Assembly: GCA_900316575.1 (NCBI GenBank) | Contig: ONDJ01000001.1 | Span: 186,001 to 250,000, forward strand | Reading direction: 5' to 3' | Length of the DNA stretch: 64,000 nucleotides | DNA from: an uncultured Prevotellaceae bacterium | GTDB taxonomy: Bacteria > Bacteroidota > Bacteroidia > Bacteroidales > Bacteroidaceae | Shown here: positions 16,881 through 24,853 of the stretch, in pieces | Numbering within the stretch: position 1 is the stretch's first letter | Layout of the letters: every line of letters starts with the position of its first letter | Position numbers and translations under genes: made by a program | The notes under the pieces: model-generated | Database searches by the model: none | What the model was told of the DNA's origin: nothing | What the model saw: only the letters and a program-made list of their open reading frames with translations

Positions 16881-18458
16881 TTACTTAATAAGGTTTCCAA
16901 GGATGTCGCGTGTGAGTTCTCGGGCAGCGGTGCGTGTAGCTGCAGCTGTAGCATTCTTCACCACACGCCCTGTGGCACTGGTGCTTGACTTGCGTGATTT
17001 CTGTCCCATCACTTTTTCAGTAACAAACGAACCCAAAATCGTCCCCAACGTTGCGGTTACAGCGGTGAGAATAGCCTTAAAGACTTTGCTTATAAAGCCA
17101 GGCTTCTTTTTACCCTCTGTTTTCGTATCTTTTTCTTTCTTCTCAGCGTTTTCTGAGCCGGTTTCAGCTTCTTCTTCAGACTCAGCAAGGAGTTTTTCGA
17201 AAGCACTCTCGCGATCTTGCTGTGTGTCGTACTTGCCGTAGATGGGCGACTGCTTGATAAGGTCCAAGCGTTGTCCCTCGGTAATGGCTCCGATCTGACT
17301 GAGTGGGAAAAGTATTTTGGCCCGTTCCACAATGGTAGGAGCACCCTTTTCATCCAAGAAAGAAACAAGTGCTTCGCCTGTTTCGAGTTGCATAATGGCC
17401 TCATCGGTCTTGAAGTCAGGATTGGCGCGGAAGGTGTCAGCTGCGGTTTTCACAGCCTTTTGGTCCTTGGGTGTGTATGCGCGCAGAGCGTGTTGCACGC
17501 GGTTGCCAAGTTGTCCCAAAATCGTTTCGGGAAGGTCAGTGGGGCTTTGTGTAACGAAGTAGATACCTACGCCTTTGGAGCGAATCAAGCGGATTACTTG
17601 CTCTATCTTATCGACCATCGCCTTACTTGTGCCATCAAAAAGCATGTGCGCCTCGTCAAAGAAGAAGATCAGTTTGGGCTTGTCCAAGTCACCGACTTCG
17701 GGCAATGTGGAATAGAGTTCAGACATCAGCCACAAGAGGAACGTGCTATAGAGTTTGGGCTGTAGCATCAGGCGGTCGGCAGCCAACACACTCATTACGC
17801 CTTTGCCGTCTTGAACGGCAAACAAATCATTGATGTCAAATTCTGGTTTACCAAAGAATTTGTCGGCTCCCTGTCCTTCAAGGGTGAGCAGCGCTCGCTG
17901 TATGGCTCCGATGGATGCCTTGGTGATGGTACCATATTTGGTGGTAAACTCAGAAGCGTGCGTTCCGACGTAATCTACCATGGCACGAAGGTCTTTCATG
18001 TCGTCGAGAAACAATCCGCGTTCGTCGGCGATTCGGAACACGATACCCATCACGCCTGTTTGCACCTCGTTGAGAGCCAATAGGCGAGCGAGCAAGTCAG
18101 GACCCATTTGCGAAATGGCGGCACGCATGGGGTGCCCTTGTTCGCCATAAACGTCGTAGAGCCGCACAGGGCAGGCCTGGAATTGTGGATTTTCAATACC
18201 AAACTCAGGCATACGTTTTTCAATAAAGCCCGATAGTGTTCCTACTTGCGAGATGCCGCTAAGGTCGCCTTTCATGTCGGCCATGAAGCAAGGCACTCCA
18301 GCCTGCGAAAAAGTTTCTGCCAATACTTGCAAGGTCACCGTTTTACCCGTACCTGTAGCACCGGCAATCAGTCCGTGGCGATTGGCCATGCGTAGAAGAA
18401 TGCTCAGGTGCGCCTTTGCGCTGTGAGCGATGTACATACCACGTTCGTTGTCAAGCAT
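16881..18458 (-). CDS. YjgR/HerA-like ATPase (DUF853)
   Basis: A 525-residue P-loop ATPase with the DUF853 start (GMYIAHSAKAHLSILLRMANRHGLIAG split by the P-loop AGATGTGKT), the FMADMKGDLSG segment and a Walker B FFFDEAHML. The family is related to HerA/FtsK DNA pumps but its job is not established. The C-terminal 90 residues are rich in E/K and then basic and A/T/R-rich, less conserved than the core. It starts 51 bases after licD and may be its operon partner. Confidence 0.88.
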   Translation of the reverse strand: MLDNERGMYIAHSAKAHLSILLRMANRHGLIAGATGTGKTVTLQVLAETFSQAGVPCFMADMKGDLSGISQVGTLSGFIEKRMPEFGIENPQFQACPVRLYDVYGEQGHPMRAAISQMGPDLLARLLALNEVQTGVMGIVFRIADERGLFLDDMKDLRAMVDYVGTHASEFTTKYGTITKASIGAIQRALLTLEGQGADKFFGKPEFDINDLFAVQDGKGVMSVLAADRLMLQPKLYSTFLLWLMSELYSTLPEVGDLDKPKLIFFFDEAHMLFDGTSKAMVDKIEQVIRLIRSKGVGIYFVTQSPTDLPETILGQLGNRVQHALRAYTPKDQKAVKTAADTFRANPDFKTDEAIMQLETGEALVSFLDEKGAPTIVERAKILFPLSQIGAITEGQRLDLIKQSPIYGKYDTQQDRESAFEKLLAESEEEAETGSENAEKKEKDTKTEGKKKPGFISKVFKAILTAVTATLGTILGSFVTEKVMGQKSRKSSTSATGRVVKNATAAATRTAARELTRDILGNLIK

Positions 18459-18508
18459 AGTTGTATTTGAATTAAGGTTAGACGCTAAGGAAATATTCGA
18501 TTAAGAAA

Positions 18509-19315
18509 CTAAGTATTTTGTTCTATTTGGTAGAAGAAGGCGTGCCCTTGTCGTGCTTCTTCGGGCGGCAGTTGCATATAATCGCCAAAGAGGTCGCGAA
18601 GATAAGCATCGTTGTCAGCGGGACAAGGGAATTCCATGCCCTCAAAGGCGATGGTGCTTAAGGGATAGAGTTGGGCGCGACGATGCATATTGCCATTGCC
18701 ACTGCACGCAATGACCGTACCAAGGTAAGGCCCCGTCCCACATAGCATTTTGAGCAAGCACCAAGCTGTCTTGAACAAAGCACGCTTGGCTCCAAAATAA
18801 AACAATTCAGCCACGCTGCGTAGGCTATAGTAGTGCTGCCGAGAGAGAATGGAATTAGCGCGACCATATCCGCGTGCAAGCCTTCGTATGAGTTTTGAAG
18901 GAATGTGGGGATAGTCGATGACGGGAAAGATGTCCACATAAAGTCCTTTCTGATAGGGTAAAGTGAAGTCATCGGCAGGTTCTACGATGAGACTTCTGCG
19001 GTCGCGCACCTTGGGATAAGGCGTGCGAACTGTGGGGTCGGTTTGTTGTGTCTGCACAAAGAAATCTTTGGGCAACTCTTTCTGAGCTTTTTCTATGAAA
19101 CGTGGTATTTCGCTCAGCGGCATACAGATATCTACATCGTCGTCCCAAGGTATAAAGCCTCCGTGACGCACTGCACCAAGCAACGTCCCGCTGTCGAGCC
19201 AATAGGGTATGTCGTGGCGGCGGCAGATTGCGTCAATTGCTTGAAGTATCTCAAGTTCGCGTAGTTGCAAATCGCGCAAATGAGCTTCGCGGTGCTTTTT
19301 TAGAAAATCTGTCAT
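18509..19315 (-). CDS. LicD-family phosphotransferase
   Basis: A 268-residue LicD protein. The signature is at about residues 38-63: IPYWLDSGTLLGAVRHGG and PWDDDVDICM, the nucleotidyltransferase-like active site that uses two or three aspartates. Known members move phosphocholine, or phospho-alditols, from a CDP carrier onto cell-surface glycans. The start overlaps the upstream fusion gene stop by ATGA (19312-19315), so it is coupled to a cytidylyltransferase that could make such a CDP donor; this pairing is inference. The glycan acceptor is unknown. Confidence 0.88.
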   Translation of the reverse strand: MTDFLKKHREAHLRDLQLRELEILQAIDAICRRHDIPYWLDSGTLLGAVRHGGFIPWDDDVDICMPLSEIPRFIEKAQKELPKDFFVQTQQTDPTVRTPYPKVRDRRSLIVEPADDFTLPYQKGLYVDIFPVIDYPHIPSKLIRRLARGYGRANSILSRQHYYSLRSVAELFYFGAKRALFKTAWCLLKMLCGTGPYLGTVIACSGNGNMHRRAQLYPLSTIAFEGMEFPCPADNDAYLRDLFGDYMQLPPEEARQGHAFFYQIEQNT

Positions 19316-21183
19316 GGTTGCGTTTGCTTTAAGATTTGCTCAAGCAGTGGCAGATCTTGAGGATAGGTGAGTTTTCGTGCTCTCTCGTCGCCTTCAACAA
19401 GGACTGTCGTGGCTTCGGGCATATATTTGTGCACAACGCCAAAGTCGTCAGTGGCTTTGAATGCTACATCTTGAAGTGCTCGCTCGTAGGCTTTGGAAAG
19501 CGTTTGCAAGCGAAACCCCTGCGGAGTTTGCACACGACGAACTGTGTTGCGTTCTGGAATTGCGGTAACGCGCCCTGCTTGTGTCAGAAGCACAGTATCT
19601 ACAGCTGGCAACACCACGCCCACCGCCTCAACTTTGACGAGTGCTTCACACACTTCGCAGATGACACGCTGTGTGACCAAGGGGCGTACTGCATCATGGA
19701 TTAAGATGTCCACATCGCGCCCACCACACCATTGAATAGCTCGAAGCGAAGAGTCTGTGCGTTCCTTACCGCCATCTATCACTGCCCGCACTTTGCTCCA
19801 ATGCTTGTTGCGCAAACAAAGATCCTCTACATCCTTAACAAAGTCGGCATGGCACACCACAATGACTTCGTCCACGCTGCTGTTTGCCTGAAAAGCATCG
19901 ACGGAATGTTCCAACACAGTCTTTTCTCCCAACTTGAGGAACTGCTTGGGCACATCGGCTCCAAAACGTTTCCCCGTTCCTCCCGCCAAGATAGCCGCTA
20001 CAACGGGTCGCTTCGCCGAGACGGTCGGGGCATTGGCTATTTCATCTGATTGTGCTTCTTGATTAAGTTGCGAAAGTTCGTTAGCAGATTGAGGGTAACT
20101 CAGCTCCCACGGCTCGGGTTGATAGTGTTTCAACTTGATATTGCCGCGAAGCACGTCAAGCGCGTTTTGAGCAAGTGCTAACAGTTCGTCCTCGCCAGGG
20201 AAAACCTTTACGGGCGCAATATGTTCCACGCGCCTTGTTATGGAATCCGTCACATAAGGCACGTGAGCCAATCCGCCCGTGATCAAAATGGCATCAACGC
20301 TTCCGCAAAGCACGGCATTCTGGGCTGCAATTTCTTTGGCCGTTTGGAACACCATTGCATCTACAGCCAACTTTGCTTTAGCATCTCCCGCCTCAACCCT
20401 GCGCATCACGGCTTTCATGTCGCTCGTGCCCAGATAGCCTTGAAGCCCGCAGCCCCGCATAATATGGTCGAGCATTTCTGCCTCTGTGAAACGGCCACTG
20501 TAGCAAAGGTTGATCAGTTTGGCTACGGGCAACGAGCCGCTACGTCCCACACTGAACGAGCCCTCACCATCGAGCGCATTGTTCACGTCAATGGCGCGAC
20601 CGTCTTTGTGGGAAGCCACACTGATGCCACTACCCATGTGACAAACGATGAGCCGCATCTCTCGATAGTGTTTACCAACGGAATGGGCATAGCGACGAGC
20701 CACAGCCTTTTGGTTCAAGGCGTGCCAAAAACATTCGCGCTCTATATAAGGACTACCGCTGAAAAAGGCCACATCGTCCATTTCGGTTACGACGCCCGGG
20801 TCGGCCATCATGGCTGGACAGCCACACTGCTGAGCCAGTTCATAGGCCAAGATTGTTCCCAAATTGCAAGGATGCTGGCGCGGCGCATGGCGCAAGGCGG
20901 TACACATCGGCTCATCTACTTCGTACACTCCGCCTAACAAAGGCCTCAACAATCCACCCCGCCCCACCACGGCATCAAATTGCAGAGGCAACTGGGCTTC
21001 GTGTAAAGCTTGTAGCACAAGGTCGCGACGAAACTCGCGCTGCGCTGCTACGCTGTCAAACTGCGAAAGTTCTTCAAGACTATGAAGGATCACCTTTTCG
21101 AGCAATGCATGGTCGTCTTCGTAGATACCTATCTTCGTGCTGCTCGCACCAGGATTTATAGCAAGTATTCTCATTGGTTTCAT
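19312..21183 (-). CDS. Butyrate kinase fused to an IspD/TarI-type cytidylyltransferase
   Basis: One 623-residue frame. Residues 1 to about 355 form a butyrate kinase of the acetate kinase superfamily (LAINPGASSTKIGIYED; GRGGLLRPLLGGVYEVD; CHMGSGISVASHKDG; DGEGSFSVGRSGSLP), which makes ATP and butyrate from butyryl phosphate. A linker of about 35 residues rich in S, N, E and Q follows. Residues about 392-623 are a CTP-dependent cytidylyltransferase (AAILAGGTGKRFG, PKQFL, ILIHDAVRP, VQTPQGFR, ATDDFGVV). That domain could be IspD (isoprenoid precursor synthesis) or a TarI-like alditol-phosphate enzyme; AILAGGTG and the licD neighbour lean to the latter, overall similarity leaves it open. The start overlaps the ptb stop by ATGA. 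Confidence 0.9.
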   Translation of the reverse strand: MKPMRILAINPGASSTKIGIYEDDHALLEKVILHSLEELSQFDSVAAQREFRRDLVLQALHEAQLPLQFDAVVGRGGLLRPLLGGVYEVDEPMCTALRHAPRQHPCNLGTILAYELAQQCGCPAMMADPGVVTEMDDVAFFSGSPYIERECFWHALNQKAVARRYAHSVGKHYREMRLIVCHMGSGISVASHKDGRAIDVNNALDGEGSFSVGRSGSLPVAKLINLCYSGRFTEAEMLDHIMRGCGLQGYLGTSDMKAVMRRVEAGDAKAKLAVDAMVFQTAKEIAAQNAVLCGSVDAILITGGLAHVPYVTDSITRRVEHIAPVKVFPGEDELLALAQNALDVLRGNIKLKHYQPEPWELSYPQSANELSQLNQEAQSDEIANAPTVSAKRPVVAAILAGGTGKRFGADVPKQFLKLGEKTVLEHSVDAFQANSSVDEVIVVCHADFVKDVEDLCLRNKHWSKVRAVIDGGKERTDSSLRAIQWCGGRDVDILIHDAVRPLVTQRVICEVCEALVKVEAVGVVLPAVDTVLLTQAGRVTAIPERNTVRRVQTPQGFRLQTLSKAYERALQDVAFKATDDFGVVHKYMPEATTVLVEGDERARKLTYPQDLPLLEQILKQTQP

Positions 21184-22088
21184 TGTATGGAAATGGCAGC
21201 CGTTGCTATGCTAAGAAATTTGCTTCGGCTGTTGTCGCCCCGCGAGGTAAGCACCACGGGATGGGTGGTGCCTTGCAGAATGCCTGCTACCGTGGCATGG
21301 GCAAAGAATGTTATTGATTTGTAGAAGGCATTGCCAGTTTCAAGATTGGGCATCACCAGTGCATCAGCCAGCCCCTGCAGGGGTGAGTCAATGCCTTTCG
21401 TTTGGAGCGCGGCACTATCTACAGCCGTGCGCACGTCAAGCGGTCCGTCAATCACGGTTGTTCCCCACTGACCTTTCTGCGCTTCTTCTACAAGAGCCCT
21501 ATATTCTAATGTAAGGGGAAACTTGGGACTTACTTTCTCTGTGAAATGAACCAGTGCAATGCGTGGGCTCTCTATTTGAAATGCTCTACAAAGCTTGTCC
21601 ACGTAGCGCACTTGCCACACACGTTGCTCGGCTGTGGGAGTGGGTATCACGGCGACATCGGTGAAAAATAAAAGCCGCGAAAAATTGGGGATTTCAGCAA
21701 GCGTGATGTGCGACAAGACATTTCCCCTTGGCAACAATCCTTGCTCCTTATTGAGCACGGCGCGTAGCAGGTTGTCGGTGTGCAACAGGCCTTTCATCAA
21801 CACGTCGGCCTCCCCGTTTCGCACCAATTCCACAGCTCGCGTTGCCGCTTCGTCCTCGCCTTCAACGACGATTTGGCGCACATATTCCCGATATGGGGCA
21901 AATTTTTTGAGAAGTGCGTCATCAGGCTGCAAGCCTACCAGTATGGCTTCAGCAAATCCATATCGCAGGGCCTCGCAGAGCGCATCAACAGTGCCCACAT
22001 CCACGGCATTCACCACAGCCACGCGCGTACGTCGTTCACACTGCGACAATCTCACCACCAATTCATCAAACGAACGGATTGCAGACAT
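21180..22088 (-). CDS. ptb: Phosphate butyryltransferase
   Basis: A 302-residue enzyme of the phosphate acetyl/butyryl transferase family that converts butyryl-CoA and phosphate to butyryl phosphate. Visible features are VAVVNAVDVGTVDALCEALRYG split early, AELVRNGEADVLMKGLLHTD, LLFFTDVAVIPTPT, and VDGPLDVRTAVDSAA. ATG 22088 is preferred over a TTG 21 bases upstream. With the coupled kinase it makes the Ptb-Buk route to butyrate and ATP; branched acyl-CoAs are also possible substrates. Confidence 0.92.
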   Translation of the reverse strand: MSAIRSFDELVVRLSQCERRTRVAVVNAVDVGTVDALCEALRYGFAEAILVGLQPDDALLKKFAPYREYVRQIVVEGEDEAATRAVELVRNGEADVLMKGLLHTDNLLRAVLNKEQGLLPRGNVLSHITLAEIPNFSRLLFFTDVAVIPTPTAEQRVWQVRYVDKLCRAFQIESPRIALVHFTEKVSPKFPLTLEYRALVEEAQKGQWGTTVIDGPLDVRTAVDSAALQTKGIDSPLQGLADALVMPNLETGNAFYKSITFFAHATVAGILQGTTHPVVLTSRGDNSRSKFLSIATAAISIQ

Positions 22089-22133
22089 AAGCACAACAAG
22101 CCAAAACAATTAAAATCAAAACAACAAGCACTC

Positions 22134-23159
22134 TCATCGAAAGTTTTTCCCTCTGAATATAATGGAAAGGCGATTCTTCACCGACTTCATGATATGCCCA
22201 AAATCGCCCTTGCGCAGACGGTGGCCCAATTCCCAAAGAGAGCGATGCGCGTGTATCCACGGGTGGTTCCAACCTTGTATCTTATAAACGCGCTCACGAT
22301 GAACAAGATGTTCAATGACATACTTCGGATGACGCAACGGGAACTCCTGTTCGTAGCGGGGCATCGTAAAAATGCGGCGGAAGCCTGGCGGCAAATCGTC
22401 TGTGCCACCACCAAAATGCGTACTGTCGGGAAGAATGCCTATGTTGTTCACCATGTTGCGCCGAGGCACGATAGCCAACTGACTATTCAACAGCAGCGAA
22501 GCCGAGAAGATACTTTCATAAAACGCCTTGCCCGACGCTTTATGCCCTTGGCACATCGGCAAGAAGTCTTTGCGCAGGTTGCGTTCCTTGATCAGTTTCT
22601 GAAGCTCGCCCATCGCTTGCGTGTTGCTCAAGAAGTCGTAATGCTCCTCCCATTGTCGGAACACACGTCGCCACGATGCCCAGCCCGATATATTAAAGTT
22701 GGCCGTAAAGAAATAGTCTTCAGCCACGTCTTCTGTAATCTCCTCGCAGTTGCAGCCTTGTATCATTCCGATGCGCTCATCGTGCTCATAGCGGTCGAGC
22801 ATCTCCTTGCAGAACGGAAAAAACGACTGCGCCGGCACATCGTCATCCTCAAGCATCACGAGTTTGTCCGTCATCGAAAAAGCCCATTGCACGGCCAAGA
22901 ATTCCGAGGGGTCGCAACCTTGGTTCACGTCCAAATACTGCGTATGCACCTCACATTCCCAGTCCACATTGGCAACAACCCTCCTGCAAGCTTCAATTCC
23001 AGGCAAATCAGCCTCAGAGCGGGGCCCATCTTGATACAAGAAAAGACGAGCGGGGCGCGCTATGCGTACTTGTTCAAACACTTTCTCCAACACATCAGCG
23101 CGATTGAAGAAAAGGATGAGCAAAGAAAGGTCTATCTTAGCTGGATGTTTCATCTTCAT
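22134..23159 (-). CDS. Glycosyltransferase, GT-A fold
   Basis: About 341 residues from ATG 23159 (23153 is an alternative). LSLLILFFNRADVLEKVFEQ and FLYQDGPR at the start, then VMLEDDDVPA as the metal-binding DxD, and a tryptophan-rich ISGWASWRRVFRQWEEH acceptor region match a family-2-like or GNT-I-like glycosyltransferase. Donor and acceptor sugars are not predictable. It is 45 bases upstream of ptb on the same strand and with licD two genes on, it hints at surface-glycan modification in this cluster. Confidence 0.82.
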   Translation of the reverse strand: MKMKHPAKIDLSLLILFFNRADVLEKVFEQVRIARPARLFLYQDGPRSEADLPGIEACRRVVANVDWECEVHTQYLDVNQGCDPSEFLAVQWAFSMTDKLVMLEDDDVPAQSFFPFCKEMLDRYEHDERIGMIQGCNCEEITEDVAEDYFFTANFNISGWASWRRVFRQWEEHYDFLSNTQAMGELQKLIKERNLRKDFLPMCQGHKASGKAFYESIFSASLLLNSQLAIVPRRNMVNNIGILPDSTHFGGGTDDLPPGFRRIFTMPRYEQEFPLRHPKYVIEHLVHRERVYKIQGWNHPWIHAHRSLWELGHRLRKGDFGHIMKSVKNRLSIIFRGKNFR

Positions 23160-23197
23160 GCAAGTTATCAAAAAGTTCTACCTTTTATATTTTCAAG

Positions 23198-23205
23198 CAA
23201 AAGTA
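23198..23205 (-). promoter_or_regulatory. -7 element before the glycosyltransferase cluster
   Basis: On the minus strand TACTTTTG lies 39 bases upstream of the ATG at 23159. No TTTG is at the usual spacing. It could drive the whole 23.2-16.9 kb minus-strand run. Confidence 0.5.
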
Positions 23206-23465
23206 AGGCTTTTGCAACAAATAATCCCTACAACCCATCAAAAAGCCGTTCTTCCGCCCTTTTCTACCCTATTGCTCTTGTATCTGCCCAAGCCGTTTGA
23301 CGGAAAAAGAAAACTACCTACTTGCTCTATTGGGATTAAAACTATATCGGTCATTAAGCCGACAAAAGTGCAGTTGCAAGTGTGTCTGTTAATGTTATAA
23401 CAGCATATCTTGGGGTGTGGCTTGACTGTCTGTTTCTTTCTTCGTAGCCAACTACGACTTTTGCG

Positions 23466-23621
23466 ATGGCTGACAGCCTCCCTCAAAAGCCCTACTATTT
23501 TGGCACAAAGTTCCAATCGTGGTGGGACCGCATGGCACAGAAGTACCAGTGGGAGAGTGCCCCCGATGGCAATTGGGAAATCAATTTCGACACGAAAGAA
23601 ATCTTCCTCGTGCAACAATAA
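23466..23621 (+). CDS. Hypothetical 51-residue protein
   Basis: A complete small frame ATG to TAA with a plausible composition: Y/F/W-rich and acidic (FGTKFQSWWDRMAQKYQWE, then NWEINFDTKEIFLVQQ). A near-match to the -7 element (GACTTTTG) overlaps the start region, which argues slightly against the ATG unless transcription starts elsewhere. I do not recognise a family. The preceding stretch 23206-23465 shows nothing else I can support. Confidence 0.4.
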   Translation: MADSLPQKPYYFGTKFQSWWDRMAQKYQWESAPDGNWEINFDTKEIFLVQQ

Positions 23622-23640
23622 GATGAGTACACCTATAACT

Positions 23641-23686
23641 CAACTCATAGTACAGTTATAAGTCAACTCATAGTACAGTTATAAGT
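23641..23686 (+). repeat. Two perfect 23-bp tandem repeats
   Basis: The 23-base unit starting CAACTCATAGTACAG occurs twice head to tail (23641-23663 and 23664-23686), and the next six bases (CAACTG) begin a third, diverging copy. The unit length is not a multiple of three, and it sits at the broken 5' edge of the tatC remnant. Confidence 0.9.
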
Positions 23687-23899
23687 CAACTGCCCGTTGT
23701 GGCTTTCTTCTTGGGCAGGATGGGTATCGTCACGAGTGAAATGCTCTCGCAGTATCGCAAACACGCCTTCATCCTGATACTCATTGTGGCAGCCATCATC
23801 ACACCGCCCGACTTGATGACGCTCCTGCTCGTCTCCCTCCCACTCTACCTGCTTTACGAAGTGAGCATACGCGTGGTGAGATGGACTACAAAGAAATAA
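23687..23899 (+). pseudogene. tatC: tatC 3' remnant
   Basis: The frame from 23687 encodes LPVVAFFLGRMGIVTSEMLS, then a YRKHAF segment, AAIITPPDLM and LYLLYEVSI, matching the last two membrane helices of TatC, the multi-spanning core of the twin-arginine translocase; compare the TPPD and P-x-x-x-x-YE signatures. A full TatC has about 240-270 residues; only about 70 remain and there is an in-frame TAG just upstream, inside the tandem repeats. GTG 23699 could start a 66-residue peptide, but it would lack four of six helices. No tatA is adjacent. Confidence 0.8.
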
Positions 23900-23939
23900 A
23901 CAAGTTTCCCTTTCTCTCTGCTTTTTGCTTGCCGTGCAC

Positions 23940-23947
23940 TATCTTCG
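23940..23947 (+). promoter_or_regulatory. Variant -7 element before the traX-like gene
   Basis: TATCTTCG differs from TAnnTTTG at one base and lies 25 bases before the GTG start at 23973. The same variant occurs before prfC. Confidence 0.35.
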
Positions 23948-23972
23948 CGGCCAATTTAAGAAAGCAACGAAC

Positions 23973-24713
23973 GTGAACAAGATTGAAGCACTCACAAGGA
24001 AAGGGTTGAGCGGCAATGCGCTAAAGGTCATCGCCATCATCGCCATGACCATTGACCACCTGGCATGGGTGGGCATCGAAACCTACGAACAAGCAGAAAC
24101 GCCTCTCCAAATCTCCCTTCACATCATCGGCAGATTGACTGCGCCGATGATGATATTTTTTGTAGCAGAGGGCTATCACCACACGCACAATTTCCAACGT
24201 TATCTTCGCCGACTGTTTATGCTGGCCGTAGTGAGCCACTTTGCTTTTTGCTACTTCAACATGTCGGGCTATAATCCATTGAACAATTTGATGTTCAACG
24301 CCACAAGCATTGCATGGCCATTGATGTGGGGCTTGATACTCCTGAAAGTTTGGGACACTGCGCGATTGCCGCTTTTGGGAAAATGGTTTGTCACACTCAT
24401 GGCTTGCCTCCTCACTTTCACCTCGGACTGGAGCCTGTCGGCTCCATTGGCAATCTTAATGATAGGCCGCAATAGAGGCAATTTCTACAAGCAGATGCTG
24501 TGGCTTATGCTGATCATTTCGCTCTATGCCGTGGGATTTTTCGTCTTCAACAACCCTACCTATGGCATGGTGCATTTGGCTTGCTGGCTGGCAGTGCCGC
24601 TCTTGGCATTGTACAACGGGAAACGGGGCAGATGGCGCTGGATGGGCAAATTCTTCTATTATTACTACCCCGCCCACATGGCTCTCATAGGACTACTGGC
24701 TCGCTACATTTAG
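23973..24713 (+). CDS. TraX-family membrane protein
   Basis: A 246-residue protein with about seven hydrophobic segments from GTG 23973. The motif LKVIAIIAMTIDHLAWVG followed by LHIIGRLTAPMMIFFVAEGY is typical of the TraX family, named after the F-plasmid pilin acetyltransferase; chromosomal members are common and of unknown acceptor. An upstream TTG is possible but would lengthen the start into the promoter-like element. It is terminated by a strong hairpin. Confidence 0.85.
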   Translation: MNKIEALTRKGLSGNALKVIAIIAMTIDHLAWVGIETYEQAETPLQISLHIIGRLTAPMMIFFVAEGYHHTHNFQRYLRRLFMLAVVSHFAFCYFNMSGYNPLNNLMFNATSIAWPLMWGLILLKVWDTARLPLLGKWFVTLMACLLTFTSDWSLSAPLAILMIGRNRGNFYKQMLWLMLIISLYAVGFFVFNNPTYGMVHLACWLAVPLLALYNGKRGRWRWMGKFFYYYYPAHMALIGLLARYI

Positions 24714-24734
24714 ATAGGTTGACGTTAATAAAAT

Positions 24735-24780
24735 AGCGAACCCCGAAAGTTTTTGACGACTTTCGGGGTTCGCTGCATTT
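24735..24780. terminator. Bidirectional terminator between convergent genes
   Basis: A 16-bp perfect stem (24735-24750 with 24759-24774) with an eight-base loop; GCATTTT follows on the plus strand, TATTTTATT on the minus. It closes traX-like and, on the other strand, the large surface protein gene. Confidence 0.85.
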
Positions 24781-24853
24781 TGGAGTATTTACAATTCTTG
24801 ACTTTAGAGCCAGAGGACAATGTTCTCCGCTATTGTCAGATTGTAAAACGTTT

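Noticed and set aside
21780-23300. A 506-codon open frame on the plus strand
   Set aside because: It lies exactly antisense to the ptb and glycosyltransferase genes, has no domain features and mixed low-complexity composition; it is explained by codon bias of the real minus-strand genes.
23641-23686. A CRISPR-like array at the tandem repeat
   Set aside because: The two units are directly adjacent without spacers, and there are no cas genes.
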